In this document: piece after piece, positions 38,367 to 44,460 of the stretch
How the letters are laid out: each line of letters begins with the position of its first letter
How positions within the stretch are numbered: position 1 is the first letter of the stretch
Assembly: GCA_035758825.1 (NCBI GenBank)
Contig: DASTWA010000006.1
Span: 1-44,460 of the forward strand
Length of the DNA: 44,460 bases
Reading direction: 5' to 3'
Source: JARIHD01 sp035758825
Lineage (GTDB): Bacteria; Patescibacteriota; Saccharimonadia; Saccharimonadales; UBA4665
The notes under the pieces: generated by a model
The model's input: only the letters and a program-made list of their open reading frames with translations
Database searches by the model: none
What the model was told of the DNA's origin: nothing
Translations under genes and position numbers: made by a program

Positions 38367-41327
38367 ATGGGGATACGGCAGTTGGCGATACAAGGGCGAC
38401 GAGTCTTGATCGGTGTGTGCGCGTTAGTATTTGTGGGAGGAGTGCTACCGCTCTGGCAGGCGCGGGCCGCCGCACCAGGCAGCTTGTACAGTTACACGCT
38501 TGACGGCTCTTCGGCCACAATAGCCAACAATGCAGCCAGCAACAATGGCGTCAGCCTTACCCTCCAAGGTAACTGGTCGCAGACATCATTCGGTACTCGC
38601 TTTGAGGGCGACCTGTCCAGCAAACAATCAGTCGGCTATGCCAAACCGGCCAGCGGCAACACTATTAATGTGCCGACGACGCAGGCATTCGGCGGCAGCG
38701 TGCTGTTCAAGTACCAAAAACCGGCCAGCGGCAACTGTTTTAGCGATTCGCCCAACATCACCCAAATCGGCAAATGGGGCACCAACACCACGCAGTTTAA
38801 GTTCCAGCTGAGCAATTGCGGCAAAAGCCAGACGGCGGTCTTTCCGCAATGCAGAGTCGCCGGCACGAGCGGTGCCAACAATCCGGTTACTGGTACTCAA
38901 GCATTAGTAGATGGGCAGACCTACATCCTGCAATGCATAAAATCACCCGACCCTGCAAGCGGTAATGCTAACCTCGAGATGAACCTCACCAAAATCGACA
39001 CGGTTAACGGCCACACCCTACAAGCCAACAGCTTTTCGATCGCTCCGACTGGCCCGCTAACATCGGTCCAGTACCTAAGCGTTGCCAACCAATACCCCCT
39101 CAAATCGCAGACCAACAACACCGACCAGTTTAACGGCGAAATCGCCAAGCTAGCCTACTGTACCGGCACAAATATAGCGGCAGCCAAGTCTTGCCTGGAC
39201 GCTGAGGTGCCGGCTCCACCCGTGAACCCGCCCGCAGCATTCACCGACGAAATACATTTCGCTTACGGCGATAGTGCCGACGAAGTGGTATTCAATTGGC
39301 GCGGCACCGAGAGCACCATCTATTTTGGCCTCGATACTACCTATGGCCAGCAAGTAACAGCCGGGACGTCGCCAATCACGCCCTGGGACATTGCCGGACC
39401 TTTCTGGGAGGCGCACCTTACTGGTCTGACCCCAGGCGCCACTTACCACTACAAAATCGGAGCTGACGGCTCCGACATGACCTTTCGTACCAAGCCGACC
39501 GGTGACTTTACCTGGGTGGACATTGGCGATACCAAGAGCACCTACTGCGCTCCCTGGATGACCGCCCAGCATGCCCTGATCGCGGCCCAAAACCCGCACT
39601 TCGTAACCCATGGCGGCGACATTGGTCTCCTGAATGAATGCGGTGTGCCCTCTACCCATGCCTACTACACCGACCAAGAAGCCTGGTCGCACAGTGCAGC
39701 CTTCCAGCCTGCATGGGGCAACCACGAGTATGGCCAGCCCACTGCCGACGCACCAGCCGGTACGCCGCGCGACAGCCTAGCCAACTACAAGGGCCGCAGT
39801 TGGATCACCAACGCCCAGACCGTACCGGTCGATACAGCAACTCGCATCAGTAATCCTGGGTGCGGCGAAGAATCCGGCAGCAGTGTCAACTTGTGCCAAG
39901 GCCGTGACTGGGGACACTTTACCGCAGGCAAAGTGCTGTTCATCAGCTACCCCGAAAACTGGACCAACGGCTGGGCCGACTGGCAGGCAAAAGCCGGCAA
40001 TCTTATGGCAGACGCCCAGGCCGATCCAAACATCGACTTCATCGTTACTTATGGGCACCGGCCACCCTACACCAGCTCCGGCGAAGGGCCAAACCTGACC
40101 ATCCGCTCCACTCTGGAGGCGCTTGCCGCCACCTACAGCCCCACCGCCACCAACGCAACTGGAAAATACATCCTGAATGTCGCCCACCACGCCCACAGCC
40201 AGGAAGCATTCGCACCGATTGCCGGCCTGACACATATCGTGGATGCTGCGGGCGGCCAAGGCTTTACCAGCTTTAGCGACATCGACCCGAACTCTGTTTT
40301 CCGCAGCATGCACTTTGGCATTTTGCGCGGCGACTATGATGCCGCTGACGGCACGCTCACTGTCAGCTTGATTTGTGGCGCCGAATACACCACCGTAAAA
40401 GATGCATGCACCTACGGCGACACTATATATAGCACGACCTTCCAACGTGGCAGCACCCCTCCGCAGACAGATCCGGCCGTACTAGACACCACCCTCACCA
40501 ACGGTGTCACTCAGGCGAGCATCGGCGACTCATTAACCTACACCGTTAACGTCCAAAACGCGCCAACAAACGCCGAGACAGCGTCCAATGTGAGCGTCAA
40601 CCTTACACTACCGGCCAACCTGAACATCACCAACGCTGGTGGCGGTACTGTGAATGGCAATGTAGTCAGCTGGAATGTCGGCAATCTGGCAGCCGGCCAA
40701 AGTGCAACCCACCAGATAGTTGCTACCCTGCAAAGCGGCAACAGCGGCGACCAGTACACCGCGCAAGCAGCCGTAGAGAGTGCAGACTGCAACAATGCCG
40801 GCAGTAGCTGCACGGCGAACGACACCGATACGGTATTTGCACAGCCATCCCTCATCGAGTGGGTTACGAACCAAAGCGTCGAAACCGATATGACCGGATG
40901 GACCGGCGCTTACGGCGGGAACAGCCTGGTACAGATCAGTCACGAGCGAACCCTTGGCCGCACCGGAACTTCGTCCATCAAGGTTGCAGGATTAACCGGC
41001 GCCAGCAATAAAAAGAGTGGCATCAATGCCAACCCACGCTGGATCCTCAGCGCCCAGAGCGGCAAAACCTACACTGGTTCAGCCTGGGTCAAAACCCAGG
41101 CCGCCGGGCAGTCGGTAACAATTCTGCTTCGCGAGTGGAATGGCAACACACTGGTAAGCGAAAACTCGCAAACCGTCACCCCCACCTCTACCGATTGGTT
41201 TAAACTTGAGGCACCCCTCACCGCTGGCCAAAACGGCACCTCAATTGCCTTCGCCGTGTACGGCAATGACGTTGACGCGGGCGAGTATTTTTATGTAGAT
41301 GATTTCTCGCTCATCTCGACGCAATAG
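38367..41327 (+). CDS. Large secreted purple-acid-phosphatase-like protein
   Basis: A 986-residue secreted protein with signal peptide (to about residue 36, WQARAAA). Residues 40-275 resemble a LamG/concanavalin domain. Residues 295-377 resemble the fibronectin-like purple acid phosphatase N-domain (LTPGATYHYKIG). Residues 380-680 are a metallophosphoesterase: DIGD (385-388), GGD (Asp418), GNHE (Asn452, His453), GHRPPY (His564) and HHAH (His608, His610; the usual Gly of GHxH is His607). A DUF11-like domain (about 695-830) and a C-terminal jelly-roll carbohydrate-binding domain (845-986, ending YFYVDDFSLIS) follow. There is no membrane anchor or sorting motif at the end. It could release phosphate from organic phosphates while bound to glycan. 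GGGGAG precedes the ATG by 6 nt. Confidence 0.85.
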   Translation: MGIRQLAIQGRRVLIGVCALVFVGGVLPLWQARAAAPGSLYSYTLDGSSATIANNAASNNGVSLTLQGNWSQTSFGTRFEGDLSSKQSVGYAKPASGNTINVPTTQAFGGSVLFKYQKPASGNCFSDSPNITQIGKWGTNTTQFKFQLSNCGKSQTAVFPQCRVAGTSGANNPVTGTQALVDGQTYILQCIKSPDPASGNANLEMNLTKIDTVNGHTLQANSFSIAPTGPLTSVQYLSVANQYPLKSQTNNTDQFNGEIAKLAYCTGTNIAAAKSCLDAEVPAPPVNPPAAFTDEIHFAYGDSADEVVFNWRGTESTIYFGLDTTYGQQVTAGTSPITPWDIAGPFWEAHLTGLTPGATYHYKIGADGSDMTFRTKPTGDFTWVDIGDTKSTYCAPWMTAQHALIAAQNPHFVTHGGDIGLLNECGVPSTHAYYTDQEAWSHSAAFQPAWGNHEYGQPTADAPAGTPRDSLANYKGRSWITNAQTVPVDTATRISNPGCGEESGSSVNLCQGRDWGHFTAGKVLFISYPENWTNGWADWQAKAGNLMADAQADPNIDFIVTYGHRPPYTSSGEGPNLTIRSTLEALAATYSPTATNATGKYILNVAHHAHSQEAFAPIAGLTHIVDAAGGQGFTSFSDIDPNSVFRSMHFGILRGDYDAADGTLTVSLICGAEYTTVKDACTYGDTIYSTTFQRGSTPPQTDPAVLDTTLTNGVTQASIGDSLTYTVNVQNAPTNAETASNVSVNLTLPANLNITNAGGGTVNGNVVSWNVGNLAAGQSATHQIVATLQSGNSGDQYTAQAAVESADCNNAGSSCTANDTDTVFAQPSLIEWVTNQSVETDMTGWTGAYGGNSLVQISHERTLGRTGTSSIKVAGLTGASNKKSGINANPRWILSAQSGKTYTGSAWVKTQAAGQSVTILLREWNGNTLVSENSQTVTPTSTDWFKLEAPLTAGQNGTSIAFAVYGNDVDAGEYFYVDDFSLISTQ

Positions 41328-41346
41328 CCGAAACAACTATCTACAA

Positions 41347-42498
41347 TTACGCAATCACCCCTTCCAAGCGCAGGCTATTCTGGACCCCCAGAGCATAAGC
41401 CGCGATCATACTTGCCAGATCGGCCTCGTGGGGCTGCATGACGACCTGGTCTGCGCATAAATTTAGCTGGGCAACAAATAAACCAGTCTGCTCCTCGGTA
41501 TGAGGAAAAGAATTAGAAAGCAGATCCGGCGCCACGCAACGGTGAGGCCGGCCGGCTGGTTCGCCGCTAAGTGGCTGTTGCGTAGCCCTCACTGTCCATT
41601 GGGTACCGCTGTCGTCAGCGTCCGCACGCCACAGATTTGAATGCGGCTGGCTAAACAACATCGTAGTCGCCCTTGAACTCGTAAGCGTCGCCAACGATCC
41701 GAGCACACGAACGCTTCTGAGAGCCATAGGGTACCTCAGATATTCCGGACAATTAGCCGCCGCAAACGCAACGTCAAGATCCTCTAGGCCAACGCCAAAA
41801 AATTCCGCCTGACTCGGAATGCTGTTTTCTCTCAGTAAATCCGGCAAATTGTCTTCGAGCTTACTCTTGCAAAAAGCCAGCTCCCTTAACCGTTGCGAAT
41901 AATCAGTCGCATGCTCGCCAAAGGGACTTTCCAGCAAAGCTTCACTGGGCGGCTCGCCAGCCAAATCCTCGAACAGCTCGCCAGCAAACATCTTTAGTTT
42001 TTGGGTTAGGTCAGTGTAGGTATCTAATAAAAGCCCGGCATCCGCCGGTAAAACAGTATCAAATATGTGAGGATGCACGTCTTGCAATAACGACTTCTTC
42101 ATTGCATACACGACTGCGCCCCTATCTCCTGGATGGTTCCTATCCCGCAAGCCCATATATTGGCTTTGTCCGGCAAACCATGCGTCCGATTCCACCAGTC
42201 CGGCCAAACCCCCATTCTCAGCCTTGAGCATGCGGATAGCCGCAGGGGCTAGGGCTCCTTTATACAATTCTGCGACGATGCGCATAGGTACACGTCTAAG
42301 CCGGCGAGCCTTTTGGTATGGGATCGCTGCAGGGTATCGCACATTATCTGTCCGCTCCAAATATTCCTGTACTATCGGATCCAGTTTTTTGATCTCTTCC
42401 GGCAGTTGCTGCAAATCCGCGCAACAGGCGCTGGCCGCAGCAACCTCGGATTCATACAGATACGTGCGCTGCTCGCCAATAGTTGTTGAGTGCTTCAT
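41347..42498 (-). CDS. Hypothetical 383-aa soluble protein
   Basis: A 383-residue protein I cannot assign. It has no signal peptide or membrane helix, is largely helical, and has scattered Cys and a His/Arg-rich segment near 315-325 (AGRPHRCVAPD). A dispersed set of hydrophobic helices suggests a compact fold. GDRGAVVYAMKKS and NSNLWRADADD-like stretches recall nothing specific. The frame is complete, with a plausible promoter (TATTAT ending 6 nt before the ATG), and it fills the interval to the phosphatase gene with a 19-nt gap. It converges on that gene. Confidence 0.65.
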   Translation of the reverse strand: MKHSTTIGEQRTYLYESEVAAASACCADLQQLPEEIKKLDPIVQEYLERTDNVRYPAAIPYQKARRLRRVPMRIVAELYKGALAPAAIRMLKAENGGLAGLVESDAWFAGQSQYMGLRDRNHPGDRGAVVYAMKKSLLQDVHPHIFDTVLPADAGLLLDTYTDLTQKLKMFAGELFEDLAGEPPSEALLESPFGEHATDYSQRLRELAFCKSKLEDNLPDLLRENSIPSQAEFFGVGLEDLDVAFAAANCPEYLRYPMALRSVRVLGSLATLTSSRATTMLFSQPHSNLWRADADDSGTQWTVRATQQPLSGEPAGRPHRCVAPDLLSNSFPHTEEQTGLFVAQLNLCADQVVMQPHEADLASMIAAYALGVQNSLRLEGVIA

Positions 42499-42504
42499 AA
42501 TCTA

Positions 42505-42510
42505 ATAATA
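42505..42510 (-). promoter_or_regulatory. -10 box (TATTAT) of the 383-aa gene
   Basis: TATTAT on the minus strand ends 6 nt before ATG 42498, consistent with a leaderless message. There is no Shine-Dalgarno sequence. Confidence 0.5.
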
Positions 42511-42618
42511 CCGGTTTTTACTGTCTTTCTAGTCTTTCACCTGCGGCATCAACCTATGGCCAGGTCTATAATATACAGGCATACTATGTGCGGGTCTTGA
42601 GATGCCACAACCCATGGA

Positions 42619-42640
42619 ATAAAAAGGGTCAACTGGCCCT
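42619..42640 (-). terminator. Weak terminator candidate after the aldo/keto reductase
   Basis: On the minus strand a short AGGG/CCCT hairpin around the stop codon is followed by TTTTT. The stem is only about 4-5 bp, so termination may be inefficient. Confidence 0.35.
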
Positions 42641-43472
42641 ATAGAGCTTCTAGCTTCGCAATTTCTTCATCTGTGAGTTTAAGTTCCGTGGATTTTAGAT
42701 TCTCATCAATATGTGCTTTGTTGGTCGCCTTTGGAATTGGCAGTGCGCCAACTTGCAGGAGCCAGGCAAGCGCAACTTGCGCAGGCGCGGCGTTGTGCGC
42801 AGCCGCAATGGCTTGCACGATGTCGTTCCCCAATACTTCCTGCCGCTTGGTTGGCTGGTAGGCGACGATCTGAATGTCGTGCTGCTTACAGAAGTCGCGG
42901 AAAGCCCGGCTTACTTCGCCTTTGTAGAGCACATTGAAATTCATCTGGTTGGCAGCCAAGGGATGCTTGGCAATTTTCCGCGCCTCTTGCATCTGTTCTA
43001 TCGTGAAGTTGCTGACACCAAAGTAACGGACAACACCTTGGTCTATCAGCTCATCAATTTGCGGGATGGCGTCTTGCCATTGGTCCCATGCATCATGGAT
43101 GTATAGTAAATCTATATAGTCAGTGCCGAGTTTCGCCAGCATCTGTTCAACAGATGGACGGACTTTGCCCCTGCCAACGCTCGTTTTCCAAAGTTTGTCA
43201 GCAATAAACAAGTCTTCACGCGGGAAGCCTGCAATGGCGCGGCCTACTACTTCATCCGTATAAAATGCTCCGTATAACTCGGCGCAATCAATATGGTTTT
43301 GGCCTTTTTCCAGGGAATAGCGCAAAGCATCTATTTCGGCGTCTTCGTTGCCGTGTACAGCTTGCGCGCCCATATATTTCGCAGATGGGTCGGCTTCAAA
43401 TACGCTACTGATATTCCAAGTACCAATGCCGATGGGGCTTAGGGCTTTGCCGGATTTAGTCTGTAATTTCAT
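42639..43472 (-). CDS. Aldo/keto reductase
   Basis: A 277-residue NAD(P)H-dependent reductase with the AKR TIM barrel. The catalytic tetrad is complete: Asp62 and Tyr67 in NHIDCAELYG, Lys93 in ADKLWKTS and His126 in LLYIHDAWD. Further signatures are VRYFGVSNF, NQMNFN, IVAYQPT and VGALPIPKATNKAHIDENL near the C-terminus (cofactor binding). It would reduce aldehydes or ketones to alcohols; the natural substrate is not evident. I chose ATG 43472 because the family-typical MKLQT start follows an extended -10 by 7 nt; ATG 43484 lies inside that -10 box. Confidence 0.92.
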   Translation of the reverse strand: MKLQTKSGKALSPIGIGTWNISSVFEADPSAKYMGAQAVHGNEDAEIDALRYSLEKGQNHIDCAELYGAFYTDEVVGRAIAGFPREDLFIADKLWKTSVGRGKVRPSVEQMLAKLGTDYIDLLYIHDAWDQWQDAIPQIDELIDQGVVRYFGVSNFTIEQMQEARKIAKHPLAANQMNFNVLYKGEVSRAFRDFCKQHDIQIVAYQPTKRQEVLGNDIVQAIAAAHNAAPAQVALAWLLQVGALPIPKATNKAHIDENLKSTELKLTDEEIAKLEAL

Positions 43473-43479
43473 ATCTACT

Positions 43480-43488
43480 ATCATATCA
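43480..43488 (-). promoter_or_regulatory. Extended -10 promoter (TGATATGAT), leaderless
   Basis: On the minus strand TGATATGAT ends 7 nt before ATG 43472 of the aldo/keto reductase. The alternative start ATG 43484 overlaps the box and is therefore unlikely. Confidence 0.65.
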
Positions 43489-43651
43489 GTAAAGGTTACG
43501 ATGCGCGGTTCCTATTTGTCTGCGAGAGCAAGGATTCAGAATATATCCTGTATACTCTATGTAATTATGTTACTCAACGAACACACCACTACTTGGTCTA
43601 GTTTCCAGTAAATACATTCTAAAATCTACGAATTGTATTAACTGGAGGCAA

Positions 43652-44172
43652 ATGTTGCAGAAAACCAACGACAACGAATAGTAGACACAGCAGAAGAATT
43701 AATAGGAAGCCCTTCGATTCACTATGTATACGGGCATCCTGAGCTAGGACAATCTCCGCAAGATGGCTTTGACTGTTCTGGATTTACGCGTTTTGTGCTT
43801 ACAGAAGCCGGCCTTGAAGTGCCAGATTATATAGGACTAGATGGACAACCGCGTCCAACGCGTCATGCAAATGAGCTCTACGATCATTATGGCGTTGCCG
43901 TGCACCTGGGGTTACAGGTTGGCGGTGACCTGGTATTTTTTAGCAAGGATGGTTCGAGGCCGACGCATGTCGGCATTGTGAGAGATGAAGAAACATATAT
44001 ACACGCTCCAGGGCATGATGGTACGCAGGTGGCAATCGGCCACATTTGCGTAACGAATATAGTCACTGATTATCTTGGGCGCAAAATATATGCCACAAAC
44101 CCGATAGGTTTCAAGTCGCCTACGGTTGCCAATGAAAAGCCAACTTATCGCTGGCATCAATCACCTCTTTGA
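43652..44172 (+). CDS. NlpC/P60-family peptidase, start region frameshifted
   Basis: The frame open from 43642 to 44172 encodes an NlpC/P60 cysteine peptidase or amidase domain. DCSGF has the nucleophile Cys at 43774-43776, THVGIV has the catalytic His at 43966-43968, and IHAPGHDG supplies the third polar site. These enzymes cut peptidoglycan peptides. No ATG, GTG or TTG is in frame between the preceding stop and the domain start. Instead an ATG at 43652, with GGAGG 3 nt upstream, reads nine codons and stops at TAG. One extra A in the AAAA run at 43661-43664 would join it to the domain (MLQKNQRQRIVDTAEEL). It is either a sequence error, a recent pseudogene or a non-standard start. It has no signal peptide. 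Confidence 0.65.
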
Positions 44173-44271
44173 GCATGTGTAAACGGATACTTTTTTGCTT
44201 TTGGTAAACCGGAGCAGAACACCCCCGCACAAGGGGCCGAATTAAAAGCGGATATTTGCTTGTGCAGGCCA

Positions 44272-44460
44272 ACTCGTTAAGAGAATCGAACTCTTTCGTA
44301 TCTGCATTCTCTTATGGTAATCTTGCTGCAAGGTCTCTCGAACTTCCAACAGAGATAGATTCCTATCACGGATGCCTAAACAGACCACTCCTGTTCTAGG
44401 TTTGGCAGAACAGTAGCTACCGAGCCGACCGTATAGCTTGCCGCACCAGCAAATTACCGA
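44272..44460 (-). ncRNA. ssrA: Structured RNA with tRNA-like T-arm and pseudoknot, probably 3' part of tmRNA
   Basis: On the minus strand 44295-44279 is a canonical T-arm: 5-bp stem AAGAG/CTCTT around TTCGATT, with the conserved G53-C61 pair. The 7 nt after it (44278-44272) would be the 3' acceptor strand. Upstream lies an H-type pseudoknot. Stem 1 is CTGTTCT (44413-44407) with AGAACAG (44397-44391). The loop GCCAAAC (44406-44400) pairs with GTTTAGGC (44381-44374), one base bulged. Further small hairpins follow. A T-arm preceded by pseudoknots is the tmRNA layout; the 5' acceptor strand and tag frame would lie beyond the window. Against it, no CCA is encoded and the acceptor strand is not the usual C-rich one. 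The tmRNA name is tentative; the structure is visible. Confidence 0.45.

Noticed and set aside
42586..42600. Tiny frame ATG-TGC-GGG-TCT-TGA after a TATAAT
   Set aside because: Only four codons; no ribosome site and nothing downstream on that strand to regulate.
44272..44350. Ordinary tRNA gene ending in the T-arm at 44279-44295
   Set aside because: No anticodon arm or D-arm with proper spacing and no 5' strand complementary to the acceptor 3' strand was found within 100 nt upstream on the minus strand.
1..44460. CRISPR arrays, insertion sequences, integrases or prophage
   Set aside because: No regularly spaced repeats, transposase, integrase or terminal inverted repeats were seen; the tail-like beta-helix protein is part of the glycan operon, not a phage module.

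Overview
The window is compact bacterial DNA: short intergenic gaps, many 4-bp ATGA gene overlaps, and TGA used as a stop throughout. The gene set resembles Candidatus Saccharibacteria (TM7) or a related Patescibacteria/CPR lineage. It has a minimal lower-glycolysis block, a secreted coiled-coil protein of DUF5667 type, CPR-style surface proteins and an envelope-glycan locus. The lineage is inferred from gene style; no rRNA or full marker set is present.

Layout. (1) 1-10.5 kb is carbon metabolism: tpiA and pgk, an SDR oxidoreductase, an unusual single-chain fusion of a D-2-hydroxyacid (lactate-type) dehydrogenase with a phosphoglycerate mutase, an adenylate-kinase-like NMP kinase, phosphoenolpyruvate synthase and pyruvate kinase. 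(2) 10.6-18 kb is mixed: a secreted cupredoxin-like protein, a membrane-anchored coiled-coil protein, a GH26-like surface glycosidase, an SRPBCC protein, MraY, a P-loop kinase, an inositol-monophosphatase-family enzyme and a VIT/CCC1-type transporter. (3) 18.1-23 kb: a histidine kinase/OmpR-type regulator pair is divergent from a three-gene operon. That operon encodes a small secreted protein with a C-terminal IPEFG-TM-RRR sorting signal, an exosortase/archaeosortase-like transpeptidase with Cys/Arg/His motifs, and a polysaccharide pyruvyl transferase. (4) 33.1-23 kb, minus strand, is a tightly overlapping exopolysaccharide operon: a DUF1616-like protein, a GT2-GT4 fusion, two GT4 enzymes, a polytopic DUF2206-like protein, a flippase and a parallel beta-helix protein. 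It converges on the sortase operon with a 1-nt gap. (5) 33.2-44.2 kb holds a secreted GH39/PslG-like glycosidase, a GT2, two small transporters, an alpha/beta hydrolase, a large secreted purple-acid-phosphatase-like protein, an unknown 383-aa protein, an aldo/keto reductase and a frameshifted NlpC/P60 protein. The right end carries a structured RNA with a tRNA-like T-arm and an H-type pseudoknot, probably the 3' part of a tmRNA.

The most interesting system is the combination of parts 3 and 4. A two-component system, an exosortase-like enzyme, one dedicated substrate whose PEFG motif resembles archaeal sorting signals, a pyruvyl transferase and a glycan assembly/export operon lie together. I infer that they build a pyruvylated surface glycan and process or anchor a small protein to the envelope. 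The second highlight is the dehydrogenase-mutase fusion. A third pattern is that many single genes have a TAnnnT -10 box only 6-7 nt before the start codon, often with an extended TGn. This implies leaderless mRNAs, while downstream genes in operons carry Shine-Dalgarno sequences.

No stretch over 300 bases lacks a feature. The larger gaps are 11857-12068, 20123-20315, 38224-38366, 42499-42638 and 43489-43651; they hold promoters, possible operators or nothing recognisable.
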